A DNA stretch of 64,000 bases from the NCBI RefSeq assembly GCF_000801335.2, contig NZ_JSEH01000003.1:124001-188000 (forward strand), written 5' to 3'. The DNA is from Desulfovibrio sp. TomC. Lineage in GTDB: Bacteria; Desulfobacterota; Desulfovibrionia; Desulfovibrionales; Desulfovibrionaceae. The notes beneath the pieces are model-generated. The model was not told where the DNA came from, made no database searches, and worked only from the letters and a program-made list of their open reading frames with translations. This document shows, piece by piece, positions 24,476-33,652 of the stretch (position 1 is the first letter of the stretch; each line of letters begins with the position of its first letter). A program made the translations under genes and the position numbers.

Positions 24476-24630
24476 AAAATAACAGGAGGAACGTGCCGGC
24501 GCAGTTGCCGCAGGAGATGGCCTTGGCTGGGCCGGAAACGGTCAATCGGATGTGGTTGGATGGCGCTTTAGAGGAACGTGTTCAAACCCTGGCGTCTGGT
24601 TTGGTCCAGCGTCCAGAAAAGGGGAAGCGT

Positions 24631-25026
24631 ATGGAAAAGGCTCAAACGAATTACACGGTCGGGTCATTTGCGGGAGTGGAGACGACTGGAAGGATGACAT
24701 TCAAGGACATGTTGGATCTTTCCGGATCGGAGCTGTCGGTCAATGCCTTGCCGGCTGGCGTCAGTGTTCCCTTCACGCACTGGCACAAACGAAATGAAGA
24801 GGTGTATGTCGTCCTCAGTGGAACGGGGCAGTTTTACGTGGATGGCGATGAATTCGCCGTCGCCCAGGGCAGCGTCATCCGCGTCAGTCCGGCTGGGGAG
24901 CGATGCCTGAAGGCCGACGCAACAAGCCCTTTGCTGTATCTTTGCCTCCAGACCGAGGCCAACAGCCTCGTGCAGGCCACTGAAAACGACGGTGTCATTG
25001 TGGCTTCCAAGCCTTCGTGGCTGTAG
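24631..25026 (+). CDS. Cupin domain protein
   Basis: 131 residues, one cupin barrel. Motif 1 PFTHWHKRNEEVYVVLSGTGQFYVDG supplies HxH and Glu ligands; motif 2 is degenerate (VIRVSPAGERCL lacks the usual histidine). ATG 24631 is preceded by AGGGGAAG; a GTG at 24493 three bases after AGGAGG would add 46 residues of unremarkable sequence and is a possible alternative. Controlled with marR by the O2 palindrome. Likely a small metal-binding or ligand-binding protein in the response sensed by the MarR regulator; no substrate can be named. Confidence 0.82.
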   Translation: MEKAQTNYTVGSFAGVETTGRMTFKDMLDLSGSELSVNALPAGVSVPFTHWHKRNEEVYVVLSGTGQFYVDGDEFAVAQGSVIRVSPAGERCLKADATSPLLYLCLQTEANSLVQATENDGVIVASKPSWL

Positions 25027-25044
25027 TCGGCCCACGCCTGGCTT

Positions 25045-25076
25045 CGCCCCGCAATGCAGAGCGTTGCGGGGCGTTT
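25045..25076 (+). terminator. Terminator between convergent cupin and hypothetical genes
   Basis: Perfect 10-bp stem CGCCCCGCAA / TTGCGGGGCG with a 9-base loop and a short TTT, 18 bases after the cupin stop. Confidence 0.7.
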
Positions 25077-25111
25077 GCTTATGCCGGACCGGGCAGGAGC
25101 CGGGCTTGCGG

Positions 25112-25510
25112 TCAACGATCGCGGCCGAACTTCTCAAACTCGGCGAAGGCGCTGCGTTTGGCTTTGTTTTTGGCCTTGATGTCATCGAGAATGGAGTGGC
25201 TGAGGTCGGCGGCGTCCACGGGCTTGACCTTGGTCTGGGAGATAGGGCCGGAATTCAGGAATTGGCCGCCGATGTCGGCCAGCTCGTTGATGGTGAGTCG
25301 GCCGCCGGGCTGTTGGGGCGGCGGCTGCGGCAGGAAGGGATCGGGATCGGCCGGCATCTGGTCGACGATGGCCGGGGCGGCGTGGCCGGGCTGGGCGGGC
25401 GGCGGCGTGGCGGCCAGGGGGGTGCCCTGGCTGACGGCTTGTCGCAGCAGGCGCAGTTCAGCCAAAATCTCGTTTTGGACCTCGAGGATTTTGAGCAGGA
25501 TGGTTTCCAT
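25112..25510 (-). CDS. Hypothetical protein with N-terminal coiled coil and proline-rich linker
   Basis: 132 residues, not recognised. METILLKILEVQNEILAELRLLRQAV is a strong amphipathic helix, followed by a Pro/Ala-rich linker with PPPQQPGG, and a C-terminal region LSHSILDDIKAKNKAKRSAF rich in charge. No membrane helix or signal. The layout suggests an oligomerising adaptor. It lies 50 bases from the SGNH gene start region on the other side but in the same orientation as that gene; a shared transcript is unlikely given the order. Confidence 0.6.
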   Translation of the reverse strand: METILLKILEVQNEILAELRLLRQAVSQGTPLAATPPPAQPGHAAPAIVDQMPADPDPFLPQPPPQQPGGRLTINELADIGGQFLNSGPISQTKVKPVDAADLSHSILDDIKAKNKAKRSAFAEFEKFGRDR

Positions 25511-25560
25511 GGGGCGGCTCTAGCATGGCTTGTGGGGGTGGTAAAGGGCGTGCCGGGCCT

Positions 25561-26694
25561 TTAGGGCTTGGCCAGCGCGGCCAGATTGGGGCCAAGGGAG
25601 GCCAGGGTGGCGCTGGCCAGCAGTTTTGCGCCGTAGGGGGTCAGGTGGACGCCGTCTTTGGTGCGGGTGGCGCGGGGGCCGTCGGGCGTTTGCTGGGCCG
25701 GGGCGTAGTGGCCGGCGGCATCGGCCAGGGTGCGGGAGACGTCGAGAAAGCGGGCGCCGGGCAGGGTGGCAAGTTCCTTGGCGATGACGGCGTTTATGGC
25801 GGCCACGTCGGCATTGAGTTTGGGATCGCCCATGACCGGCGCGCCGATCCAGTGGATGCGGGTGTCCGGATTGGCCGTGCGGGCCAGTTCCACGAGGCGG
25901 CGGACGCGGCGGGCGTATTCGGCGTCCCAGCCGGGGCGGCGGAAGGCCACTTTGGAGCCGTCGGGCCGGGTGAGCGTCTGGTTGTCGTTGGTGGCGATCA
26001 TGACGATGACGGTATCGGGCCGGTGGGCGGCGACCAGGGCGGCCATTTCGCGTTCCCAGTTAAAGAAGTCGGGCCGGGCCAGGCCGCTTGAAACCTTGCC
26101 GCGCGAGGCAAAGGCGGTCTGGGGGCGGTTGGCGAGGAGCGGTCGCAGGGCGTCGGCCAGAAAGAGCGACAGGGAATCGCCGGCCACGAGAATGCTTTTG
26201 CCGGGGACAGCCGGAGCCAGGGCGGCATGCACTGGCGGCGGGGACGGTCTGGGCGACAGAGTTTTGACGGCCGGCGGCGGGGGCGCGGCCGGCTGCGGGG
26301 CCTGGGCCAGGCGTTGGGGTTCGGGGGCGGGCTCTTTGCTGGCGAGGCTGACGAGGCGAAGCGGCGCGGCCAGGGAGCCGAGCCGAGTGGTGCGGTGAAT
26401 GGCCACGGGGCCGTCGAGCGGATGTCTGGCCGTCTTGTCCACGGCCAGGCGCACGGCAGAGGGCGAGACGGCGGCGCGAAGCGCGTCATAGGTCGTAGCT
26501 GTGTCCGTGCCCGTGGCCGGGGCGGCGTCGAATTGGCCAAGACGGCCGGTCAGGGCGTGCAGGCTGGTTTCGGGGCCGGGCGGCGGGGCCAGACCGGGAT
26601 GGGTCAGGCGCGGCGCGGCCACGAGCATGGCCAGGGCCATGGTCAGGGCCAGGGCGGGACGTCTGGCAGGGAAAGCTGTTGCGACATGGGGCAT
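25561..26694 (-). CDS. DUF459-type SGNH/GDSL hydrolase-like protein, membrane-anchored
   Basis: 377 residues. An N-terminal hydrophobic segment (ALALTMALAMLVAAP) acts as signal or anchor, then a Pro/Ala-rich periplasmic linker, then an SGNH domain: block I ILVAGDSLSLFLADAL, block II KVSSGLARPDFFNW, block III VIVMIATNDNQ and block V TKDGVHLTPYG. Closely related to the SGNH part of the protein at 28733 (shared KVSSGLA-P-FF-W). DUF459 proteins accompany MBOAT acyltransferases and are thought to transfer or remove acetyl groups on cell-surface polymers. Divergent from the MBOAT gene. Confidence 0.85.
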   Translation of the reverse strand: MPHVATAFPARRPALALTMALAMLVAAPRLTHPGLAPPPGPETSLHALTGRLGQFDAAPATGTDTATTYDALRAAVSPSAVRLAVDKTARHPLDGPVAIHRTTRLGSLAAPLRLVSLASKEPAPEPQRLAQAPQPAAPPPPAVKTLSPRPSPPPVHAALAPAVPGKSILVAGDSLSLFLADALRPLLANRPQTAFASRGKVSSGLARPDFFNWEREMAALVAAHRPDTVIVMIATNDNQTLTRPDGSKVAFRRPGWDAEYARRVRRLVELARTANPDTRIHWIGAPVMGDPKLNADVAAINAVIAKELATLPGARFLDVSRTLADAAGHYAPAQQTPDGPRATRTKDGVHLTPYGAKLLASATLASLGPNLAALAKP

Positions 26695-26926
26695 GGCAGC
26701 GGCCTTGGGTTTGCCCGGCGCGGAGCAGCCGGCCGGGGGTACGAACGGGAAAGCAAGGTCCGGGCCGAAATGGAAATTGGCACAACTTCCCGGGATCTAG
26801 CGAAAAAATGTTGCGAGGCGGGCGTCAGCCGGCCGACGGTCGGCCGGCCGGCTCCCAAGCCGGTTGCCTTTTGACGGCGGCGCAGCTAGTTTGCGCCTCA
26901 CTTCCCGGAGGTCGCCAAGAGCCGCG

Positions 26927-28414
26927 ATGAATATTACCAGTTTTGAATTCGCCTTGTTTTTTGCCGTTATTTTGCCGCTCAATTGGCTGTTGCGGTCGCG
27001 GGCCGGCGCCTATCGACTGTTTCTGCTGTTGGCCTCCTATATCTTTTACGCCTCCTTCAACGCCAAATTCCTGTTGATCCTGCTGGTTTTCAGCTTCCTG
27101 ACCTGGTTTTTCGCCGTGGTCTTTGCCGAGACCAGCGATGCCCGGTTCCGGCGGTTCTGCCTCATCCTCTATGTTGGCTTTTCCCTGGGGATGTTGATTT
27201 TCTTCAAGTATTACGAGATGCTCTATATCTCGGCCGATTGGCTGTTCCGGGTGCTGTCCTTTACCAGCCCGGTCCCGCTGCTCGACGTCATCATGCCGAT
27301 CGGCATTTCCTTTTTCACCTTCCAGGGCATGTCCTACGCCATCGACGTCTACCGCGACCCGGCCAAGGTGGAGCGCAGCCTGGTCGAGGTGTTCTGCTTC
27401 ATCTCCTTTTTCCCCACCATTTTGTCCGGTCCCATCCTGCGGGCCGGCAGTTTTCTGGGCCAGCTCAAAAAAGAGCAGGTGGGGCAGGTCGATTTCACCC
27501 GGGCCTTTTACCTGCTGACCCGGGGCCTCATTAAAAAAATCATCATTTCAAGTTACCTGTCCGAGCACATCGTGCGGGTGACCTTTGGCGCGCCCGAGGG
27601 CTACAGTTCGGCGGCGGTCGCGGTCGGCATCCTGTCCTACACCATGCAGATCTATTGCGATTTCTCCGGCTATTCCGATCTGGCCCAGGGTATCGGGCTG
27701 CTCATGGGCTTTGACATCCCGGACAATTTCAACGCGCCGTACACGAGTCTGAGCCTGCGCGATTTCTGGCGGCGCTGGCATATCACCTTTTCCACCTGGC
27801 TTCGAGACTACCTCTATATTTCCTTGGGCGGCAACCGCAAAGGCACGGGCCGCAAGTACGTCAACCTCGTGACCACCATGGCCCTTGGCGGATTGTGGCA
27901 CGGGGCGGCCTACAACTTCCTGGTCTGGGGATTTATCCACGGTTTCGGCCTGATCGGGGCGCACATGGCGGGCGAGTATCGGGCCACCCGGCTGGCGGCC
28001 CGGGAAGCAGGACGGCAGGAAGCCCTGAAAGCGGCCGGCGGACTGCCCGAACCGGCGGCTGGTCCGGGCGTTGGCAGCGCGCTGTGGAACGCGGCCTGTT
28101 GGACGGTCACCTTTGCCTACGTCAACGTGGCCTGGGTGTTTTTCGGGGCTGAGGATGCCGGCAAGGCCGTGGACATCCTGCGCCGGGCTGTGGCCCTTGA
28201 TCCGACCGGCGCGACATTTCGACCCACCTGTCTGGTCTTGGTGGCCGTGGTCCTCCTGGTGCAGCTGCTCCATCTGACGGGGCGGGATTTTTTTCGCAAG
28301 AGCTTTGAATGGTTGCCTTTCCCGGCCCAGGGGCTGGCCCTTGGGCTGGCGGCGGCCTGCATCTTGAAGCTTGGACCGGACGGCGTTCTGCCGTTTATAT
28401 ACTTCCAGTTTTAG
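26927..28414 (+). CDS. MBOAT family O-acyltransferase (AlgI/PatA-like)
   Basis: 495 residues with about ten membrane helices. Family signatures: PIGISFFTFQGMSYAIDVYR, RDFWRRWHITFSTWLRDYLY, ISLGGNRKG and the active-site region GGLWHGAAYNFLVWGFIHG with the conserved histidines. These proteins move acetyl groups across the inner membrane for O-acetylation of alginate, peptidoglycan or cellulose. The two flanking SGNH proteins would be the periplasmic partners. ATG 26927 is taken because the helix starts at once and GGAGG lies 16 bases upstream; the upstream extension is not membrane-like. Confidence 0.93.
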   Translation: MNITSFEFALFFAVILPLNWLLRSRAGAYRLFLLLASYIFYASFNAKFLLILLVFSFLTWFFAVVFAETSDARFRRFCLILYVGFSLGMLIFFKYYEMLYISADWLFRVLSFTSPVPLLDVIMPIGISFFTFQGMSYAIDVYRDPAKVERSLVEVFCFISFFPTILSGPILRAGSFLGQLKKEQVGQVDFTRAFYLLTRGLIKKIIISSYLSEHIVRVTFGAPEGYSSAAVAVGILSYTMQIYCDFSGYSDLAQGIGLLMGFDIPDNFNAPYTSLSLRDFWRRWHITFSTWLRDYLYISLGGNRKGTGRKYVNLVTTMALGGLWHGAAYNFLVWGFIHGFGLIGAHMAGEYRATRLAAREAGRQEALKAAGGLPEPAAGPGVGSALWNAACWTVTFAYVNVAWVFFGAEDAGKAVDILRRAVALDPTGATFRPTCLVLVAVVLLVQLLHLTGRDFFRKSFEWLPFPAQGLALGLAAACILKLGPDGVLPFIYFQF

Positions 28415-28732
28415 TTTTTTCCTGTTTTTTCCGAGCACTGCAAGAATTTGGTATTCTTCTTGTAAGCGTATTCCCGTTCTGCTATGGTGGAAACCCAGGA
28501 TGGGAACGCAGCATCGGCGGTTTCGTTCAATGGTAAGTGCCCAAAATCGTTGGGGAACGAGTCTTTGGGAGGCTTGGGCACAGGACCGGACGAGACGTTT
28601 AGGGACGTCTGCTGTTTGAGAATCTCATACCATCCAGGGTCGCGTTTCTTACATTATCATGCTGTGTCCGGGGCGTTGGCGCACGATGGGGGTCGTGGCG
28701 CGGCGGGTCGGGACGGCGATGAGGTGTCGATT
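28415..28732. other. Intergenic leader before the SGNH-LysM gene
   Basis: 318 bases without a gene; moderately AT-rich at the left. From 28537 to 28609 it can fold into nested hairpins (see separate entry). The frame that is open back to 28484 is not translated as far as can be judged: it lacks a ribosome site and precedes a good signal-peptide start at 28733. Confidence 0.5.
28537..28609 (+). ncRNA. Possible structured mRNA leader
   Basis: Outer stem GTGCCCAA (28537-28544) with TTGGGCAC (28574-28581) encloses a hairpin TCGTT-GGGG-AACGA; a further hairpin GACGT / ACGTC follows at 28594-28609. No known riboswitch consensus was recognised. Evidence is limited to pairing seen by eye. Confidence 0.35.
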
Positions 28733-31051
28733 ATGCGAAACCCGAGTCAGGTCCTCCTCCTGGCCGTCATGATGGTCTCCCTGATCCTTCCTCCCGGTCT
28801 GCCCGTTGCGGGCGCGGCCAAGGTCGATCCGGCAGCCCCGGCCGTCAAACGCATCCTGCTCGTGGGCGATTCGTTGTCCATCGGACTCGGCAAGCAGCTC
28901 GAAACCGCTTTTGCCGGCCAATCCTCGGCACGTTTTGCCTACCTGGGCAAGGTGTCGAGCGGGCTGGCCAATCCGGCCTTTTTCGACTGGGACGCCCAGT
29001 TGACCGCCCAGGTGGCCAGCCATCATCCCGACGTGGTCCTGATCATGCTCGGCGCCAACGACGACAAGCCTCTGCCGACCGGCGAAGGGCGCAGCGCAGC
29101 CTTTGGCTCCAAGGCCTGGGAAGCGCAGTACGCCAAGCGCCTGGCCCGGCTGCACAGCATTGCCCGGTCGCAAAACCCGTCCGCCGCCGTCTATCTGATC
29201 GGCGTGCCGGTTATGGGCGACGCGGCCTTCAACGCCTCCATGGACAAGGTCAACGCCGTCCTGGCCGGCACTGCCGCCAGTCTGCCGGATTGCACCTATA
29301 TTGACGTGCGCGACGTGTTGGCCGACGCCCGGGGAGCCTATGCCCCGGTGGCCAGGACCGCCTCCGGCGCAGTGGTGAAGCTTCGGGCCGACGACGGGGT
29401 GCACATCTCCGGAGCCGGTTCGCGCCTGCTGGCCGCCCGCCTGATCGAAACCATTGCCGCGCCTGCAGGCCTGCCCCGGGGACCGCTGTTGGCCGCCATC
29501 GACAATCGCGACATCACCCCGGTGGCCCGCGCCGCCCAGACCCCGATCCACGTGGCTGATCTGGGCCGTCCGGCCGTCCCGACCCTGGCCCCGGCTCCGA
29601 TTACCGCGCCGGCTCCCGCCGTTGCCAAGGCTGCGGCCCCGGTCGCGCCCCAGAGTCCGGCCAAGCCGGTGTTGGCGGCGGCCGCCCCGAAAATTGTTGA
29701 ACAGCCGGCCCCGTCGCCGGCAGCCCCGTCCGCTGCCAAGGCCCAGGCCGTCGTCGCCTCCGGCCAGCCGGCCTCTGTGGCCGCTGCCCCGGCTTCGTCT
29801 GCTTTGGCCTATACGGTGGCCGACGGCGACACCCTGTGGTCCGTGGCCAAGCGGCTGGGCGTGTCGGCTGACGCCCTGGTTGCGGCCAACCCCGGCATCG
29901 ATCCCCGGCGTCTGTCCATTGGCCAGCGTCTGGCTGCGCCGGCCGGGGTGGACGCCCTGGTCGTGGCCCAGGCCATGCAGCGACCGTCCACGCCGTCCAG
30001 CCCGGCCCCGTCCGTGGCCCGGGCCCATACCGTGGCCGACGGCGACAACTTCTGGTCCGTCGCCCGCCAGTACGGCGTGAGCGTGGCGGCGCTGACCGAG
30101 GCCAATCCCGGCGTCGATCCGACCCGGCTGCGCATCGGCCAGGGACTGGCCCTGCCGGTCACCTCCCAGGCCGCCGTCCGCCCGGCGGCCGCGGGCAAGC
30201 CCCATGCCGAGGCGGCAGGCGGGTCCACGGCCGGCTACGTGGTGGCCGACGGCGACAACTTCTGGACCATTGCCCGGCGTCTGGGTGTGGGGACGGATGA
30301 TCTGACCCGGCTCAACGCCGGGCTCGATCCCCTGCATTTAAAGCCCGGCCAGGTGCTGGCCGTGCCGGAAAACGCCCGGGCCGAGGCCCGGCGTCCGGCG
30401 ACCGCCCCGGCTTCCGGCGAGGCGCGTGCGATCAGCGACGCGGGCCTGTATCCCGTGGCCCCGGGCGACACCTTGTGGGCCTTGTCGCGCCGCTTCGGCG
30501 TGTCCCTGGAATCCCTCATTGCGCTTAACGGCGAGGTTGATCCGGTCCGCCTCAAGGTGGGCCAGCTCGTCACCGTGCCGGCTGATGGCCCGATTACCAC
30601 TTCGGAACTGCTGGTTTTCCCGGTCTCGGCCGGCGACTCCCTGTGGAGCATCGCCCGTCGCTTTGACCTGAGCGTCGAGGCCCTGGCTGCGGCCAATCCC
30701 GGCGTCGATCCCCTGCATCTGCGCGAAGGCCAGTTGTTGCGGGTGCCGTCGTCCCTGGCTGCTGTGGCGGCCTCGGGCGCGCCGAAGAAGCCGGCTGCCG
30801 CGACCCCGGCCCCGGCCGTGTCCGAGGGTGCGCCGGCGCAGGCGCAGCCTGTCCCGGCCGTCGGTCCGGCCCACGCCCCGGCGCGCCAGCACGTCATCTC
30901 CGAGGGGGACACCATCTGGGAACTGGCGCGGCTGTACGGCTTGAGCGCCCAGCGTATTCTGGCTGAAAACGCCGGGCTCAATCCGGTCCGGCTGCAGATC
31001 GGCCAGATTGTGCAGTTGCCGGTGGGCCTGGCCGCCATGGCCGCCCGGTAG
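28733..31051 (+). CDS. Secreted SGNH hydrolase-like protein with six LysM domains
   Basis: 772 residues. Signal peptide (VLLLAVMMVSLILPPGLPVAGA), SGNH/DUF459 domain (about 35-245: ILLVGDSLSIGLG, KVSSGLANPAFFDW, IMLGANDDKP, DDGVHISGAG), an Ala/Pro linker, then six LysM repeats from about residue 360 to the end, each of the form Y-V--GD-LW-IA...-N---D---L--GQ-L--P (for example VADGDTLWSVAKRLGVSADA and ISEGDTIWELARLYGLSAQR). LysM binds peptidoglycan, so the esterase or transferase would be tethered to the wall. With the MBOAT gene upstream, a peptidoglycan or polysaccharide O-acetylation system is likely. Confidence 0.88.
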   Translation: MRNPSQVLLLAVMMVSLILPPGLPVAGAAKVDPAAPAVKRILLVGDSLSIGLGKQLETAFAGQSSARFAYLGKVSSGLANPAFFDWDAQLTAQVASHHPDVVLIMLGANDDKPLPTGEGRSAAFGSKAWEAQYAKRLARLHSIARSQNPSAAVYLIGVPVMGDAAFNASMDKVNAVLAGTAASLPDCTYIDVRDVLADARGAYAPVARTASGAVVKLRADDGVHISGAGSRLLAARLIETIAAPAGLPRGPLLAAIDNRDITPVARAAQTPIHVADLGRPAVPTLAPAPITAPAPAVAKAAAPVAPQSPAKPVLAAAAPKIVEQPAPSPAAPSAAKAQAVVASGQPASVAAAPASSALAYTVADGDTLWSVAKRLGVSADALVAANPGIDPRRLSIGQRLAAPAGVDALVVAQAMQRPSTPSSPAPSVARAHTVADGDNFWSVARQYGVSVAALTEANPGVDPTRLRIGQGLALPVTSQAAVRPAAAGKPHAEAAGGSTAGYVVADGDNFWTIARRLGVGTDDLTRLNAGLDPLHLKPGQVLAVPENARAEARRPATAPASGEARAISDAGLYPVAPGDTLWALSRRFGVSLESLIALNGEVDPVRLKVGQLVTVPADGPITTSELLVFPVSAGDSLWSIARRFDLSVEALAAANPGVDPLHLREGQLLRVPSSLAAVAASGAPKKPAAATPAPAVSEGAPAQAQPVPAVGPAHAPARQHVISEGDTIWELARLYGLSAQRILAENAGLNPVRLQIGQIVQLPVGLAAMAAR

Positions 31052-31169
31052 GGCGCGGCTCCCTGCCCTTGACCGGGATGCGCGGCATGGGTAGATGCAA
31101 CGAAGAAGACGGTTGATTCGGCCCTGGCTAGGCTGCTTTCAGTTAGCGAACCCGTCCCGGGAGGGCGAG

Positions 31170-31466
31170 ATGGGCAACTCCTACGGCAATGGGATGGGTA
31201 GTGCGGCTTCCTATGCAATTGTAGCCAAAACGTTGGACAATATGAACAATATCAGTGCCACGTCAGCTATCGGCGAATCCGCTCCCATCGACAAGCAGAC
31301 AGTGGGCGCGGCTGTTGTCAGCAAGACCTTGGATGCCATGAATACCGAGACAGGGCCTTCGGCCACTGCGACGTCCAAGGACATGAGCCAGACCTATCAG
31401 CTTTCCAAAGACGTGCTCGGGGCCTACACCTCGGGCATCGGCTCCCTGACCGACGCCAAGGGCTAG
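31170..31466 (+). CDS. Small hypothetical protein with an internal repeat
   Basis: 98 residues. Two similar segments, SYAIVAKTLDNMN and GAAVVSKTLDAMN, are separated by about 40 residues; otherwise Ser/Thr/Ala-rich, ending LSKDVLGAYTSGIGSLTDAKG. No signal peptide or membrane helix. The V-S/A-KTLD-MN pattern recalls short YjfB-type putative motility proteins, but the match is weak. ATG 31170 has GGGAGGG upstream, a good ribosome site, which supports translation. Confidence 0.62.
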   Translation: MGNSYGNGMGSAASYAIVAKTLDNMNNISATSAIGESAPIDKQTVGAAVVSKTLDAMNTETGPSATATSKDMSQTYQLSKDVLGAYTSGIGSLTDAKG

Positions 31467-31737
31467 TGCGGCCGGCCCGGTCCGCCACAGGCGGGGACCG
31501 GGGCGACGTCAGCCGGCCGTCGGCCGTGTGGGAAGGGCACAGGCGTCTCGCTCCCTGGCCGGGCCTTGCCCGGGACAGGAACCGGTTGACGCCGGCTGCC
31601 ACTTGGGCGCAGCGTGGGCCACCGCGCCGCAGCCGCCTGGGCGTTTGCCGTTGCCTCGGCACTGGAATGGAATTTTTTTTTCTGACGGTTCAAAGACAGG
31701 GGCGATGCTCCTGTTTTGTTTTTTTGAGGGAGTGACC

Positions 31738-32595
31738 GTGCGCAAATTGCTTCGAGTTGATATGACGGCGGCCAGCGGCGAGCTGGCCGAACGGGTGGAA
31801 GCCTGGCTCTCGGACCGGGCGGCCCAGGGTTGGGAAGAGGACACGGCCGCAGACGGCGCGAGCGTGCGTTTTCGCGTCCACCTGGAAGACGCGCCCCCGG
31901 CCCGGGAGTTTGCCGAGGAGGCGGCCCGGGACTGGCCGGAGTTGCCCATAGCGGTGTCCACCATTGAGGAAGAGGACTGGGGCGCGGCCTGGATGGCCTT
32001 TTTTACGCCCATCGAGGTCGGCGGCGTCTATGAGATCCTGCCGCCCTGGATGGCCGACCACGACACCGGGGATCGCCGGCCCATCCTGATCGAACCCAAG
32101 ATGGCCTTCGGCACCGGCCACCATCCGACCACGGCCCTGTGCCTGGAGGCCTTTGCCACGGCCCACCAGGCCGGCTGGCTCACCCCGGCCATGCGTTTTC
32201 TCGATCTGGGCACCGGTTCCGGCATCCTCGGCATCGGCCTGTGCCGTCTGGGCCTGACCGGCCTTGGCGTCGACATCGACCCCCAGGCCGTGTGGTGCGC
32301 CGCCGACAACGTCCGGTTAAACGGCGTGGCCGACGGCATGACCCTGGCCGTTGGCGGGGTGGGCTGTCTGGCCGAGGACAGCCGCTACGAAGTGGTCGTG
32401 GCCAATATCCTGGCCGCGCCGCTTGTGGCCATGGCCCCGCGCATTGTCTCCCATGTGGCCGAGGGCGGGATGCTGGTCCTGTCCGGCATCCTGGAAACCC
32501 AGGCCGACGACGTGACCGCCGCCTACCGCGCCGTCGGGCTGCCCGAGCCGGAGCGCCGGGTGTCCGGGGAATGGGCGTCGCTTGTCTGGCGATGA
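31738..32595 (+). CDS. prmA: Ribosomal protein L11 methyltransferase PrmA
   Basis: 285 residues. N-terminal substrate-recognition domain (about 1-100) joined to a Rossmann methyltransferase: EPKMAFGTGHHPTT is the PrmA signature, motif I FLDLGTGSGILGIGL, GVDIDPQAV, and VVANILAAPLV in the catalytic loop. PrmA trimethylates L11 lysines and N-terminus. GTG at 31738 follows TGAGGGAG. The preceding 270 bases are GC-rich and empty apart from a T9 stretch near 31672. Confidence 0.93.
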   Translation: MRKLLRVDMTAASGELAERVEAWLSDRAAQGWEEDTAADGASVRFRVHLEDAPPAREFAEEAARDWPELPIAVSTIEEEDWGAAWMAFFTPIEVGGVYEILPPWMADHDTGDRRPILIEPKMAFGTGHHPTTALCLEAFATAHQAGWLTPAMRFLDLGTGSGILGIGLCRLGLTGLGVDIDPQAVWCAADNVRLNGVADGMTLAVGGVGCLAEDSRYEVVVANILAAPLVAMAPRIVSHVAEGGMLVLSGILETQADDVTAAYRAVGLPEPERRVSGEWASLVWR

Positions 32596-32679
32596 TTTAC
32601 ATTCGCTGCAAACGGGTCTATTGAGGCGCTTTCCACGTTTGTAATCTAACCACCTCAAACCGTCTTCAAGGCACAAGCC

Positions 32680-33630
32680 ATGCACCTGAAAAAACGTGTT
32701 CTCGTCACCGGCGGCGCCGGCTTCCTCGGCTCGCACCTGTGCGAACGCCTGCTCGACCGGGGTTGCGACGTTCTCTGCCTGGACAACTATTTCACCGGGG
32801 CCAAGCAAAACGTCCTGCATCTCCTCGATAATCCGCATTTCGAGCTGCTGCGTCACGACGTCACCTTCCCGCTTTATGTGGAAGTCGACGAGATCTACAA
32901 TCTGGCCTGCCCGGCTTCGCCCATCCACTACCAGCACGATCCGGTCCAGACCACCAAGACCAGCGTGCATGGGGCCATCAACATGCTCGGCCTGGCCAAG
33001 CGGTTGCGGGCCAAGATCATGCAGGCCTCGACTTCCGAGGTCTACGGCGACCCGTCGGTGCACCCCCAGCCGGAATCCTATTGGGGCAACGTCAACACCA
33101 TCGGCTTCCGCTCCTGCTACGACGAAGGCAAGCGCTGCGCCGAGACCCTTTTCTTCGACTACCGCCGCCAGCACAACCTGCGCATCAAGGTGGCCCGTAT
33201 TTTCAATACCTACGGACCCCGGATGCACCCCAACGACGGCCGGGTGGTCTCCAACTTCATCATCCAGGCCCTTCGCGGCGAGCCGCTGACCGTGTACGGC
33301 CAGGGCCAGCAGACCCGTTCGTTCTGCTACGTCGACGACCTCATTGAGGCCTTCATCCGCCTCATGGATACGCCGGACGACTTCACCGGCCCGGTCAACA
33401 CCGGCAACCCGGGCGAGTTCACCATCCTCGAACTGGCCAAGCTGGTCATCGAGTACACCGGCTCCAAGTCGGTCATCGAGTACCGGCCCCTGCCGACCGA
33501 CGACCCCAAGCAGCGCCGTCCGGACATCACCCTGGCCAAGGCCAAGCTCGGCTGGGAACCCAAGGTGGCCCTGGCTGAGGGGCTGAAAAAGACCATTGAG
33601 TACTTCGACCAATTCCTGCGCCAGCAGTAA
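32680..33630 (+). CDS. UDP-glucuronate decarboxylase-type (UXS) extended SDR
   Basis: 316 residues. NAD-binding [11 protein letters not shown], catalytic triad with STSEVYG and YDEGKR (YxxxK), and the UXS-specific [23 protein letters not shown] and [13 protein letters not shown] oxidises and decarboxylates UDP-glucuronate to UDP-xylose or the 4-keto-pentose. First gene of a sugar cluster whose next member is an ArnC-like transferase, so a pentose destined for a polyprenyl carrier is one possibility. Confidence 0.9.
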   Translation: MHLKKRVLVTGGAGFLGSHLCERLLDRGCDVLCLDNYFTGAKQNVLHLLDNPHFELLRHDVTFPLYVEVDEIYNLACPASPIHYQHDPVQTTKTSVHGAINMLGLAKRLRAKIMQASTSEVYGDPSVHPQPESYWGNVNTIGFRSCYDEGKRCAETLFFDYRRQHNLRIKVARIFNTYGPRMHPNDGRVVSNFIIQALRGEPLTVYGQGQQTRSFCYVDDLIEAFIRLMDTPDDFTGPVNTGNPGEFTILELAKLVIEYTGSKSVIEYRPLPTDDPKQRRPDITLAKAKLGWEPKVALAEGLKKTIEYFDQFLRQQ

Positions 33631-33652
33631 GCTGCCGCCGGCGGACCCTTTC

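Noticed and set aside
29820-31040. Tandem or CRISPR-like DNA repeats
   Set aside because: The periodicity comes from six LysM protein domains; there are no short identical repeats with unique spacers.
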